This document shows positions 36,118 to 45,180 of a DNA stretch of 64,000 bases, piece by piece. A program made the position numbers and the translations under genes. The stretch comes from JAPLDB01 sp038230515. Its GTDB lineage: Bacteria; Bacteroidota; Bacteroidia; AKYH767-A; 2013-40CM-41-45. Position 1 is the stretch's first letter; the number at the start of each line of letters is the position of its first letter. The stretch is from positions 1 through 64,000 of the forward strand of contig JBBRND010000011.1 of NCBI GenBank assembly GCA_038230515.1, written 5' to 3'. The notes beneath the pieces are model-generated. The model ran no database searches, was not told the DNA's origin, and saw only the letters and a list, made by a program, of their open reading frames with translations.

Positions 36118-37305
36118 GTGAGCCGCGTTGTTGTTACCGGTTTGGGAGTAATTTCAGCATTGGGAAATTCGGTTGCATCCAATCACGATGCTCTGGTACT
36201 AGGAAGTTGCGGAATATCTTCTGCTGATTTTGTTAAATCAAAATATTCTGGCACACTTTTTTTCGGTGAAGTGAAAATTGAAAACGAAAAATTGAAAAAT
36301 ATTTTTCGGATTTCTGATACTGCTGTAACGCGCACTTCTCTACTCGCACTTCATGCAGCAAGTGAGGCCATCGCTGAAAGTAAATTATCTGAATCGCAAC
36401 TTTCTTCTTACAATACTGCTTTTGTCTGCGCCAGCACGGTTGGGGGGATGTGTCACACTGATGAATTGTACACGGATGCAAAAAGTGAGAGTATTGCTTC
36501 TGTTTATCTTTCCTCTTACGATTGTGCTTCTATGACTTTATTTTTGCGCGAATGGTTTGGAATAAAAGGCGTAATCAATACAATCAACACGGCATGTTCA
36601 TCTTCTGCAAATGCGATTATGTATGGTGCGCAGTTGATAAAAAATGGTTTTGCAAAACGTGCCATCGTTGGAGGTGTGGATTCTCTCGCAAAGTTTACGA
36701 TCAATGGATTTAATTCTCTCGGCATTCTTGCTCCGCAAAATTGCAGACCATTTGATAAAGATCGCAATGGATTGAATCTTGGTGAGGGAGCAGGGTTCAT
36801 GGTTCTTGAATGTGAAGAAGACGTAAAAGATAAAAAAGTGTACGCTTCACTTTCGGGATATTGTAATGCCAACGATGCATTTCATCCATCATCCTTGAGT
36901 GAAAACGGTGAAGGGCCTTTTCGTGCAATGAGTGGCGCGTTGGCGAAAGCAAAACTATCATCTTCGCAAATAGGTTTTATAAGCACGCATGGAACGGGTA
37001 CAGAAAATAATGATGAAGTTGAGAGCCGTGCTATGATGCGCATCTTTGAAAAGGTTCCGCCTTTTGCTTCTGCAAAATCAAAGATAGGACATACGCTGGG
37101 GGCTTCGGCAGCGGTGGAGGCGGTGTTCAGCATTCTTGCTTTGTATCATGGGGAACTTTATCCAAGCTTAAATTTTAATATAGCAATAGAAAACACCGGA
37201 CTAAAACCACAGACGATTTTTGAGAATGCATCGCTTAGTCATGTGATGTCAAACTCTTTCGGCTTCGGGGGTAATTGTGCATCACTGATTTTTTCAAAAG
37301 CATAA
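36118..37305 (+). CDS. Beta-ketoacyl-ACP synthase (FabF-like)
   Basis: A 395-residue condensing enzyme with GTG start. Active-site residues are present: the Cys in NTACSSSANAIMYGA, the His in STHGTGTENNDE and the His in SKIGHTLGASAAVEAV. It forms a pair with the following Cys-less protein, as in type II polyketide and aryl-polyene systems where a synthase and a chain-length factor work as a dimer. Confidence 0.9.
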   Translation: MSRVVVTGLGVISALGNSVASNHDALVLGSCGISSADFVKSKYSGTLFFGEVKIENEKLKNIFRISDTAVTRTSLLALHAASEAIAESKLSESQLSSYNTAFVCASTVGGMCHTDELYTDAKSESIASVYLSSYDCASMTLFLREWFGIKGVINTINTACSSSANAIMYGAQLIKNGFAKRAIVGGVDSLAKFTINGFNSLGILAPQNCRPFDKDRNGLNLGEGAGFMVLECEEDVKDKKVYASLSGYCNANDAFHPSSLSENGEGPFRAMSGALAKAKLSSSQIGFISTHGTGTENNDEVESRAMMRIFEKVPPFASAKSKIGHTLGASAAVEAVFSILALYHGELYPSLNFNIAIENTGLKPQTIFENASLSHVMSNSFGFGGNCASLIFSKA

Positions 37306-37314
37306 CGCGGCAGT

Positions 37315-38340
37315 ATGTATATCCATCAGTCATCCTGTATTTCTCCTCAACATACTTTCGGAACGATTGACTTGGATACTTTGGTTGCTCCTGAAAATAA
37401 TATTCTGAAACTTAGAGAGCCGAAGTACGAAGGCATTCCGCTTAACATTTTACGCAGGATGGGTAAAGCTGTACGCATTGGTGTGGGCGCGGCATTGCCG
37501 TTAATCAACATTGAAAAAAAATTAGACGGCATTATTATCGGAAGTGCAAATGGAGGAATGGAAGATTGTATCAAGTTTCTGAATCAGATTATTGAATACG
37601 ATGAAGGTCGCCTTACCCCAACTAATTTTGTACAGAGCACTCCCAATGCAATTGCAGCACAAATCGGACTCACAACTGCGAACACCGGCTATAACATTAC
37701 GCACGTTCATCGAGGGCTTGCTTTTGAAAATGCAATTCTTGATGCAATGATGATGCTTGCTGAAAATGTTTTTTCAAATTACATCCTTGGGGGTGTGGAT
37801 GAAGTTTCGAATTACAATTACAATCTTGAGCGCCTCGGAAACTGGCATAAAAAAGAAAAAGTAACTGGAACGGACTTGTATGATATGCATAGTAACGGAA
37901 GTATTGCGGGTGAAGGTTCTGCAATGTTTATCGTTAATAATGAAAACAACGGAGCATCTGCGAAAGTTAATGCGATAAAAATGCTTCACACAAAAGATCC
38001 TGCTGAAGTGGCTGCGCAGTTAAATTTATTTATTGAAGAAAACGGGCAACATAATGTGTGGCTTGCCGGTGAAAATGGTGACTTGCGTGTTCAACCTTTT
38101 TATGACGCTTGTGAATTATTGTTAAGTGAGAATACTTCGCGGCTGCATTTCAAACATTTTACCGGTGAACATCCGAGCACTACTGCACTTGCGCTGTGGC
38201 TTGCATGCCGGTTTTTAGAGACCCAAAAAATTCCTGCTCATTTTTTTAAGAGCGGTTTTCACAAAGAATCTATTGAAAGTGTTTTGATTTACAACAGCGG
38301 AAAGGGAGATCAGCATAGTTTCGTATCGCTAAGAACTTAA
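37315..38340 (+). CDS. Ketosynthase-like chain-length factor lacking the catalytic Cys
   Basis: A 341-residue thiolase-fold protein aligned with the ketosynthase before it but shorter. The region that should carry the Cys reads HVHRGLAFENAIL, so the nucleophile is replaced (by Gly in my alignment). The two His loops are also altered (FTGEHPSTTALAL in place of the usual GH segment). This is the expected state of a chain-length-factor partner. It is the last gene before repeat array 3. Confidence 0.78.
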   Translation: MYIHQSSCISPQHTFGTIDLDTLVAPENNILKLREPKYEGIPLNILRRMGKAVRIGVGAALPLINIEKKLDGIIIGSANGGMEDCIKFLNQIIEYDEGRLTPTNFVQSTPNAIAAQIGLTTANTGYNITHVHRGLAFENAILDAMMMLAENVFSNYILGGVDEVSNYNYNLERLGNWHKKEKVTGTDLYDMHSNGSIAGEGSAMFIVNNENNGASAKVNAIKMLHTKDPAEVAAQLNLFIEENGQHNVWLAGENGDLRVQPFYDACELLLSENTSRLHFKHFTGEHPSTTALALWLACRFLETQKIPAHFFKSGFHKESIESVLIYNSGKGDQHSFVSLRT

Positions 38341-38400
38341 AAAAATCAGAAATTGTCCCCTTTCTATAAAGCACTTCTTATGATTTATAGGTTTGCTCCT

Positions 38401-38766
38401 TACTGATAGCTGATCCTCTAATTTGAGGGTCATCCTCTTTAATTCATCCTTCTGTTCTTTACATTGATGTGTGTAATTCTTACATCCTGATGTAAATTCC
38501 TTCCATTTCGATGGCTATTCTCTATATTCTGATAGCTTTTTCTTCTCAATCTGATACTTATTCTTTTCATCTCAACGTGAATTCGTTCCATTTTGATGGA
38601 AATTCTCCCTATGCTGATGCTGATTCTTAATGTACTGATGCCTATTCCCTACATTTGATGTGAAATTCCTTCCATGTATGTCTTTTCCAGTTTCATTTTG
38701 ATGCTTATTCTTTCCATTCTGATAACAATCTCTTGATTTTGACACAATATAGTTCATTCTGATGCC
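38401..38766. repeat. Tandem repeat array 3: about 17 degenerate 21-bp units
   Basis: Units begin at 38401 and step by 21 bases through 38422, 38443, 38464, 38485, 38506 and 38527. After one 22-base unit they continue at 38549, 38570, 38591, 38612, 38633, 38654, 38675, 38696 and 38717. A 19-base unit follows at 38738 and a half unit at 38757. The consensus is roughly TGATGNNNATTCNTTCCA plus a TTC/TTT lead. Sequence divergence between units is high, yet the spacing is almost constant. Frames stay open through it; I do not read these as a gene. Confidence 0.8.
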
Positions 38767-39082
38767 AAATTATTAATTGGTATCTATCAGAAGAAAAGGA
38801 ATCGATGGTTTATGGCATGCCCCCTATTCATTAGCTTTAAGTCGGAGACTCTATAAAGCCAACAATTTGCGAAATGCGCAAGATGCTCTCAAAAGTATGG
38901 TTCATCCCCCTTAACACTTGCAAATTTCTGCTTCGTGTATTATCTTTTTTTTAATTGAAAACTTTGATAGTTAGTTTTCTCCCCAACTATATTTTAAGAA
39001 CTGCTCTTTGATAAAATCGACAAAATCCCGTTTCTCTACCCTTTCATATCTTCGCGAAAAATTTTAAGGGTAGATTCTCAGG
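38767..39082. other. Intergenic stretch after repeat array 3
   Basis: This stretch of 316 bases between array 3 and the small secreted-protein gene shows no reading frame, hairpin or further periodic repeat. TATCTTCG at 39047-39054 matches the -7 consensus in 7 of 8 positions and may drive the gene at 39083. Confidence 0.4.
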
Positions 39083-39565
39083 ATGAATTTCAAGAATGCA
39101 ACTTTCTTTCTTTTGTTATTGCTTATTTCATCGACAAGATCTAACGGAAGCGATCTGTCCGCATTTTATATTGCTCTTCAAAGTAGTGATTCTGCAATTA
39201 TAAATGCAGAACTGAATGCGCTGGAAAAATCTAACCTGAAAGAAAAGGATGCATACATGGGAGCATTGATCATTAAGAAATCGAACATGGAGAAAAGCGG
39301 GTTAGATAAACTTTCCATGTTCAAGAAAGGAAGGAATCTTCTGGAAGGAAGCATAAAGAAAGATACGCTGAATGCAGAATACCGTTTTGTCCGTCTAACA
39401 ATTCAGGAGCATGTTCCTGATTTTTTAAACTATCATTCTAAAAAAACGGAAGACGCAAAAATGATTAAGCTAGCATTTCACAAACTTCCACGAGAAGTTC
39501 AGGAAGCGATAAGGGATTACAGCAAGACCTCGCACATTTTAAAGCAGGAAGATTTTCTCAAGTAG
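39083..39565 (+). CDS. Small secreted protein of unknown function beside darA
   Basis: A 160-residue protein with an N-terminal signal peptide (MNFKNATFFLLLLLISSTRS). The mature part is helical and charged (KKSNMEKSGLDKLSMFKKG, then KLPREVQEAIRDYSKTS). I do not recognise a family. It is 4 bases upstream of darA, so it is probably part of that operon and may have an envelope role in pigment placement. Confidence 0.7.
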   Translation: MNFKNATFFLLLLLISSTRSNGSDLSAFYIALQSSDSAIINAELNALEKSNLKEKDAYMGALIIKKSNMEKSGLDKLSMFKKGRNLLEGSIKKDTLNAEYRFVRLTIQEHVPDFLNYHSKKTEDAKMIKLAFHKLPREVQEAIRDYSKTSHILKQEDFLK

Positions 39566-39569
39566 TACC

Positions 39570-40469
39570 ATGAGCAAAAAAATATTGGTTGTTTATTATT
39601 CTCAATCGGGGCAACTCAAACAGATTGCAGAAAATTTTTCTTCTCCTTTCGCGCAGGTGGGACACACGGTGGAGTTTGCGCGTGTGCAAATGAAAAATGA
39701 ATTTCCATTCCCATGGAAATCAAAAAATTTTTTTGATGCCATGCCCGAAAGTGTGCTTGGTATTCCGGCAGAAGTAATCGCTCCGCAATTCAAAGAAGAG
39801 ATGTATGATCTTGTCGTGTTCGCGTATCAGCCGTGGTATCTTTCTCCGAGCATTCCGGCAACTTCAATTTTACACGATGCCGAATTCCAAAAGCGATTGA
39901 ACAATACTCCCGTTGTAACAATTATCGGAGCACGGAACATGTGGCTCAATGCACAAGAACGTGTGAAGGGCTTGATAAAACAAAGTGGCGGAAAACTTGT
40001 TGGGAACGTTGTGTATTCTGACCGTCATAATAACTTCGTGAGTGCCGTAACGATTCAATATTGGATGTTTACCGGAAGAAAGGACAGATGGCTCGGAATC
40101 TTCCCGAAGCCTGGCGTTGCCGATGAAGAAATAAATGCAGCAGGAAAATTCGGAACGAAAACAATGGAAGCATTAACAACCGGAAACCTTGAAGAATTAC
40201 AACAGCAGTTGGCGGAAATGAAAGCAGTGGAACCGCAAACTGCGTTGATGTTTATTGAAGGTCGTGCTCCAAAAATATTTTCTGTTTGGGCAAATGTCAT
40301 CATCAAAAAAAAGAATCGCGCATTGTGGCTGCAAATCTTTAAGTACTATTTGTTGTTTGCTTTGTTTATTATTGCACCGATAATCCTGACTATTTACCTC
40401 CTCTTGATTATGCCACTGACAGGAAAGGCGATCCGCGAGCAGAAAAAATATTTTTCAGGAGTGAATTAA
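39570..40469 (+). CDS. darA: Dialkylresorcinol condensing enzyme DarA
   Basis: A 299-residue protein of the DarA type known from flexirubin clusters. The N-terminal flavodoxin-like segment ILVVYYSQSGQLKQIAENF is followed by the FPFPWKSKNFFDAMPE block. Two hydrophobic helices near the C-terminus (about 255-285) anchor it in the membrane. DarA with DarB makes the 2,5-dialkylresorcinol head group, DarA acting on the intermediate after the DarB condensation. It lies 2 bases before darB. Confidence 0.88.
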   Translation: MSKKILVVYYSQSGQLKQIAENFSSPFAQVGHTVEFARVQMKNEFPFPWKSKNFFDAMPESVLGIPAEVIAPQFKEEMYDLVVFAYQPWYLSPSIPATSILHDAEFQKRLNNTPVVTIIGARNMWLNAQERVKGLIKQSGGKLVGNVVYSDRHNNFVSAVTIQYWMFTGRKDRWLGIFPKPGVADEEINAAGKFGTKTMEALTTGNLEELQQQLAEMKAVEPQTALMFIEGRAPKIFSVWANVIIKKKNRALWLQIFKYYLLFALFIIAPIILTIYLLLIMPLTGKAIREQKKYFSGVN

Positions 40470-40471
40470 AA

Positions 40472-41614
40472 ATGCTGAACGAAGTTTACATCACGAACGC
40501 ATCCACGTTTTTGCCGAATAGTCCCGTTTCGAATGAAGAGATGGAGGAGTTTCTTGGGCTGATACATCATCAACCAAGCAAGTCGAAGCGCATTGTGCTT
40601 CGCAACAACGGGATTAAGCAACGCCACTATGCGATAGACAAAAAAGGAAATGCCACGCACACAAATGCGCAGATGGCGTCTCTTGCAATCCGTAATTTAT
40701 TTAAGAATGATGCAGCGGCACTAAATGCAATTGACCTTTTGTGTTGCGGCACTTCATCGCCTGATCAAATCATGCCTGCACATGGCGTGATGGTGCATGG
40801 CTGGCTGCCCGAGACAAACGACATTGAAGTAATAACACCCGCAGGAAACTGTTGCTCGGGAATGCATGCTTTAAAATATGCTTTCATGAGTGTGAAGTTG
40901 GGGCAAGCGAAGAATGCTGCAGTTACAGGTTCGGAGCGATTATCGAGAATGCTTTTTTCAGAAACTTTTAATGAAGAAGCATCAAAGCTGGAAGAAATTT
41001 CTCTCAATCCATACATCTCTTTCGATAAAGAATTTTTAAGATGGATGTTGAGCGATGGTGCAGCAGCCATTCAACTCAACGGTCATAAAAATGAAAACGG
41101 TTTGAGTTTGCGCGTGGACTGGCTTGAAGGCGCTTCGTATGCGCACAAGATAGAGCCGTGCATGTATCAGGGAGGAGAGAAAATAAACGGTGTGCTGAAG
41201 GGCTACATGGATTTTTCTCAACATGAAATTATGGAACATTCAGTTCTCAGTATAAAACAGGATGTGAAATTGCTCAGCGAAAATGTAGTGCGTTTCGGTA
41301 TTGACAAATTAGCCGAGGCGATGAGGAGAAATAATATTCGTGCCGATGAGGTGAGTTATTTTCTGCCCCACATGTCGAGTGAGTTTTTCAGAAAAAAGAT
41401 TGCGGAGAAAATGGAAATGGACGGCATTTCTATTCCCCAGGAAAAATGGTTTTCAAATCTTTCGACCATCGGAAATGTTGGCTCGGCTTCCATTTATTTT
41501 ATGATTGAAGAGCTGTTGCACAGCGGCAAATTGAAAAAAGGTGAAAAGCTTTTGATAATTGTACCTGAGAGTGCGCGCTTCAGTTATGTGTATGGCCAGT
41601 TGACCGTGTGTTGA
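40472..41614 (+). CDS. darB: Ketosynthase DarB (3-oxoacyl-ACP synthase III family)
   Basis: A 380-residue KAS III-type enzyme. The catalytic Cys is in PAGNCCSGMHALKYAF, with His in FLPHMSSEF and Asn in LSTIGNVGSASIYF. DarB condenses two acyl chains to the cyclohexanedione precursor of dialkylresorcinols. Immediate adjacency to darA makes the assignment secure. It is followed by a conserved small gene after 44 bases. Confidence 0.9.
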   Translation: MLNEVYITNASTFLPNSPVSNEEMEEFLGLIHHQPSKSKRIVLRNNGIKQRHYAIDKKGNATHTNAQMASLAIRNLFKNDAAALNAIDLLCCGTSSPDQIMPAHGVMVHGWLPETNDIEVITPAGNCCSGMHALKYAFMSVKLGQAKNAAVTGSERLSRMLFSETFNEEASKLEEISLNPYISFDKEFLRWMLSDGAAAIQLNGHKNENGLSLRVDWLEGASYAHKIEPCMYQGGEKINGVLKGYMDFSQHEIMEHSVLSIKQDVKLLSENVVRFGIDKLAEAMRRNNIRADEVSYFLPHMSSEFFRKKIAEKMEMDGISIPQEKWFSNLSTIGNVGSASIYFMIEELLHSGKLKKGEKLLIIVPESARFSYVYGQLTVC

Positions 41615-41658
41615 TTTTTTTACTTTTGTGACCTTCTTTTTAAAGAAACAAAGGCACA

Positions 41659-42060
41659 GTGAAGAAATCAGAAATTCCACAGGACAAAAGTTTACTTGAA
41701 GGATTCACCCGTGAGGTTGATTATGTGGTGGATGAATCGGGCAAATACACTACCGAGTTAAGCCGCGGATGGGAAGTGAAAACTTCTGCCCTCGACCTTG
41801 CATGGGACGACATTCACGTGCGGATAAAAGATGCGAAAGAAAAAGTTTTGAGCAGAGAAGCCAGTCCTGTTTTATTTTTCATGGAGTTGCGCTTGATGGA
41901 TCCGGGAATTCTTTCGGCTTACACGGGCTTTTGGCAATGGCAGGTAAAGCGGCACATGAAAGCGTCATCCTTCAAAAATCTTTCTGATAAAAAACTTCAG
42001 AAGTATGCCGAACTTTTTGAAATAAAATTGGAAGAATTGAAAAACCCTTTTTCGAAATAA
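41659..42060 (+). CDS. Small conserved protein of the flexirubin-type cluster
   Basis: A 133-residue soluble protein starting with GTG. No catalytic motif is seen. A compact mixed alpha/beta N-terminal part (TELSRGWEVKTSALDLAWDD) is followed by a Lys-rich helical tail. Its position between darB and the BtrH-type gene suggests a part in pigment synthesis, but its role is unknown to me. Confidence 0.7.
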   Translation: MKKSEIPQDKSLLEGFTREVDYVVDESGKYTTELSRGWEVKTSALDLAWDDIHVRIKDAKEKVLSREASPVLFFMELRLMDPGILSAYTGFWQWQVKRHMKASSFKNLSDKKLQKYAELFEIKLEELKNPFSK

Positions 42061-42076
42061 AATCAACCCCTGCGAA

Positions 42077-43087
42077 ATGCAAATACAGTTTGAACATATC
42101 CAGAGCGCGCACTGTGAAAACGGAGTTACCACAAACCTGCTTCGGCATTCGGGTATGAACAAAATTACAGAGCCGCTTGCTTTCGGTATCGGCTCGGGAC
42201 TTTTTTATATTCAGATTCCATTTCTGAAAGTGAACAATGCTCCTGCGTTTTCCTTTCGCACCATGCCGGGAATGATTTTCAAACGCACGTGCAAGTCACT
42301 TGAAATTCCGGTAGAACGAAAAAAATTTTCTTCTCCAGAAAAAGCAAAACAAATTTTGGATGAATGTCTTGCAGCAGGTAAACCGGTGGGTTGCCAGGTA
42401 GGAGTTTATTATCTCACTTACTTTCCGAAAGAATATCGTTTTCATTTTAATGCTCACAACCTGGTGGTGTATGGAAGAGAAAACGACAATTACCTCATCA
42501 GCGATCCGGTGATGGAGACGGTGACTTCACTTTCTTCTTACGAGTTGCAGCGTGTGCGTTTTGCAAAAGGTGCGCTTGCTCCTCGCGGACAAATTTATTT
42601 TCCAAAAGATAAAATTGAAATTACTGATGATGCGATCCGTAAAGCGATTGTAAAGGGCATCAAACGAAACGTGCGCGACATGCTTTACATTCCTGCATTG
42701 GTTACAGGTATTCGGGGAATACGATTCACTGCAAAAAAAATACTAAAGTGGAGAGAGAAGCTTGGAGTAAAAACTGCGGGAAGTTACCTGGCGCAACTTG
42801 TACGCATGCAGGAAGAGATAGGAACCGGTGGCGGAGGATTCCGTTTTATCTACGCAGCATTTTTACAGCAGGCATACGCCTACATTCCAAAAGATGAGCT
42901 GTTGAAAATTTCGGAGCAGTTTACCAAGGCCGGAGACGTTTGGCGCAACTCGGCCGTGCAGGCAGCAGGAATTTTTAAAGGAAGAATTACTGCTGAAAAA
43001 GATTTTCAGGATATGTCGAACTATCTTCTCGAAGTTGCGGAAATAGAGAAGCAGGCATTTAAGCAGCTTGAGAAAGTCAAGTGGTAA
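42077..43087 (+). CDS. BtrH N-terminal domain protein of the flexirubin-type cluster
   Basis: A 336-residue protein with a BtrH-like N-terminal domain (HCENGVTTNLLRHSG and GIGSGLFYIQIPF) and a C-terminal region of the DUF4872 type. BtrH transfers an acyl group from an ACP in butirosin synthesis, so this could be an acyl- or ester-forming step in pigment assembly. Cys13-like (HCENG) is a candidate nucleophile. It is the last gene of the run and is followed by a strong terminator. Confidence 0.8.
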   Translation: MQIQFEHIQSAHCENGVTTNLLRHSGMNKITEPLAFGIGSGLFYIQIPFLKVNNAPAFSFRTMPGMIFKRTCKSLEIPVERKKFSSPEKAKQILDECLAAGKPVGCQVGVYYLTYFPKEYRFHFNAHNLVVYGRENDNYLISDPVMETVTSLSSYELQRVRFAKGALAPRGQIYFPKDKIEITDDAIRKAIVKGIKRNVRDMLYIPALVTGIRGIRFTAKKILKWREKLGVKTAGSYLAQLVRMQEEIGTGGGGFRFIYAAFLQQAYAYIPKDELLKISEQFTKAGDVWRNSAVQAAGIFKGRITAEKDFQDMSNYLLEVAEIEKQAFKQLEKVKW

Positions 43088-43149
43088 AAACTTCCCATTA
43101 AATCCCTCCCGAAAAATACGCGATAAACCGAAGGGGGACTAACGAAAAA

Positions 43150-43180
43150 AAGCTCTCCAAAAAAAACGGAGGGCTTTTTT
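43150..43180 (+). terminator. Rho-independent terminator after the dar genes
   Basis: Stem AAGCTCTCC (43150-43158) pairs with GGAGGGCTT (43168-43176) with one G-T pair, followed by a run of T to 43180. It closes the plus-strand pigment genes. Confidence 0.8.
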
Positions 43181-43340
43181 GTTGAATGGGGTATGCATAA
43201 AGAAAGGCATGAGAAAAACTTTTTTACTTTTACGATCGTAAGGAAGAAATTACATAGCACACCTGACGAGAAGAAACCGCACGTGTCAGGAGGAGGATTA
43301 ATATATATTTATCCTTTAAATTTTAACTACTGATTTATTT

Positions 43341-43640
43341 ATGGACAGAAATAGCCGCCTTTTTTATATTGGAATAACAGAAGTTTATGAAAAACTGGTA
43401 ATGTTTTGTATTGAGAATGGTTTAAAAGTAAAAGAAAGCAAGGAAAAGTTTTTTTTTATAAAAGCCGAAAAGAGTTCATTGTTATTTTGGAAAAATATTC
43501 GGTTAGATTTGGAAATCCTTGCTGTAGAAAAGACCCGGGTTAAGGTTACTGCAAAAATTTACAAGTACAGAATGAGGCAATCTAAGCTGGAGAATAAATA
43601 CATTGACGCTATAGAAAAATATTTAAATTTCACGGAATAA
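43341..43640 (+). CDS. Hypothetical protein, 99 residues
   Basis: A small basic protein (MDRNSRLFYIGITEVYEKLV) with alternating beta and helical pattern and no signal peptide or membrane segment. I recognise no family. It stands alone between the pigment-cluster terminator and the convergent aminopeptidase gene, with an A+T-rich region upstream. Confidence 0.6.
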   Translation: MDRNSRLFYIGITEVYEKLVMFCIENGLKVKESKEKFFFIKAEKSSLLFWKNIRLDLEILAVEKTRVKVTAKIYKYRMRQSKLENKYIDAIEKYLNFTE

Positions 43641-43729
43641 CATTTCTGCTCATCTTGGTACTGAACCTTCCATCTGACACGTAGGGATTTTTCTAGTGAA
43701 AGGTGTGTGTAAAATCTAGCTGTTGTTTT

Positions 43730-45034
43730 TTAGGCCACCACTTTATTCTTCGCCATCAGCTCTTCAATTTCATCTGCTTCAATTGGAATTTTTGCCATCA
43801 GGTCAACCGGACCTTTTTCGGTTATGAGAATATCATTCTCAATGCGGATACCGAGCGATTCTTCAGGAATATAAATTCCCGGCTCGCAGGTAAAAACATT
43901 TCCGGCTTTCATCGGTTCGTAACGGTTGCCGATGTCATGCACATCCAGCCCGAGAAAATGTGAAGTGCCGTGCATGAAATATTTTTTGTACAACGGTTGT
44001 TTCGGATCTTGTTTTTTCACTTCGTCTGCATTGAGCAAATTAAGTTTGATAAGTTCTTCTTCCATCAACTTGCCGACTTCTTCATGATACTTCGGAATCA
44101 CATTTCCGATTACCAGCATTTTTGTTGCTGCTCGCATTACGCGCAGCACTGCGTTGTAAACATCGCGCTGGCGTTTTGTAAATTTTCCATTCACCGGAAT
44201 GCAGCGCGTTAAGTCAGCTGCATAGTTTGCATAGTCGGCACCGAAATCCATCAGCGCCACTTCACCATCGTTCATTGCTTTGTTGTTATCAATGTAATGA
44301 AGCACGCAAGCACTTGCACCGCTTGCAATGATGGGTGTGTAAGCATGACCGTTCGAACGGTTGCGGATAAACTCATGAGTGATCTCCGCTTCCACTTCAT
44401 ATTCAGTAACACCGGTTTTTACAAAACCAAGTACTCTGCGAAATGCTTTGTCGGTAATATCACAGGCAGTTCTTAACGGATCAATTTCCAATTCATGTTT
44501 TACGGATCGCATAGAAGCCATGATGGGTCCTGTGCGCTCGTAAGTATGATTCGGATATTTATTTTTCAGTGATTCTCCGAAGCGCTGTTCGCGATAAGGA
44601 ACTTCAGTAACGAAACGATCGTTCTCATTCAGGTTGATGTAAACTGTCTTAGCGTGATGCATCATCACAGGAAGCATGGTCGCAAATTCATCTACCCAAT
44701 ACACATGCTGAATGTCTGATGCAACACGGGCTTCATCCTTGGTATATTTGTGCCCTTCCCAAATCGCGATGTGATCGTTAGTCTTCCGAAGAAATAACAC
44801 TTCGCGATATTCAGGCAGCGGATGCTCAGGACAAATTACCAAAATGGTCTGCTCCTGATCAATGCCGCTGAGCCAGAGCAAATCAGAATTTTGCCGGAAC
44901 GGAAAATTCATATCACCGTTGCGAGGCATCTCATCATTGCTGTTAAAGAATGCAATGGAGTTTGGTTTCAACAAAGCAGTAAAACGTTTTCTGTTGTCAA
45001 CGTAAAGTTTCTGATCAATGGGAGTGTATTTCAT
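43730..45034 (-). CDS. pepP: Xaa-Pro aminopeptidase (aminopeptidase P)
   Basis: A 434-residue metallopeptidase of the M24 family that removes an N-terminal residue before proline. The metal ligands are visible: the two Asp in MDFGADYANYAADLTR, the His in HGTSHFLGLDVHD, and the Glu residues in TCEPGIYIPE and IRIENDILIT. The N-terminal creatinase-like domain (about 1-170) is complete. Single-gene unit. TACCTTTA on the minus strand upstream is close to the -7 consensus. Confidence 0.93.
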   Translation of the reverse strand: MKYTPIDQKLYVDNRKRFTALLKPNSIAFFNSNDEMPRNGDMNFPFRQNSDLLWLSGIDQEQTILVICPEHPLPEYREVLFLRKTNDHIAIWEGHKYTKDEARVASDIQHVYWVDEFATMLPVMMHHAKTVYINLNENDRFVTEVPYREQRFGESLKNKYPNHTYERTGPIMASMRSVKHELEIDPLRTACDITDKAFRRVLGFVKTGVTEYEVEAEITHEFIRNRSNGHAYTPIIASGASACVLHYIDNNKAMNDGEVALMDFGADYANYAADLTRCIPVNGKFTKRQRDVYNAVLRVMRAATKMLVIGNVIPKYHEEVGKLMEEELIKLNLLNADEVKKQDPKQPLYKKYFMHGTSHFLGLDVHDIGNRYEPMKAGNVFTCEPGIYIPEESLGIRIENDILITEKGPVDLMAKIPIEADEIEELMAKNKVVA

Positions 45035-45124
45035 CCTGAATAGATTTTTTTAGAGGTGTAAAGGTAAATATTACAACCATTCACCCACTGAAAAGGTGCG
45101 TTTGTCCTTTTTTATAAAAAAGTA

Positions 45125-45155
45125 TTTGGATGTGACCGATTATTATCTACCTTAG
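45125..45155 (+). promoter_or_regulatory. Candidate promoter of the large T9SS cargo gene
   Basis: TTTG at 45125-45128 is followed after 19 bases by TACCTTAG at 45148-45155, close to the Bacteroidota form TTTG-N19-TANNTTTG (one mismatch). The ATG is 25 bases downstream. Confidence 0.5.
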
Positions 45156-45180
45156 TCGGCATTAATTAATCAGAGACATC

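Noticed and set aside
36233..36872. Antisense frames inside the ketosynthase gene
   Set aside because: They are shadows of a gene whose active-site motifs are read on the plus strand.
38572..38757. A 61-codon minus-strand frame with His/Asn-rich 7-residue repeats
   Set aside because: It lies entirely within the degenerate 21-bp array and its openness follows from the period.
43240..43275. CCTGAC...GTCAGG inverted repeat upstream of the small gene at 43341
   Set aside because: Only six bases pair across a long loop, too weak to claim a regulatory site.
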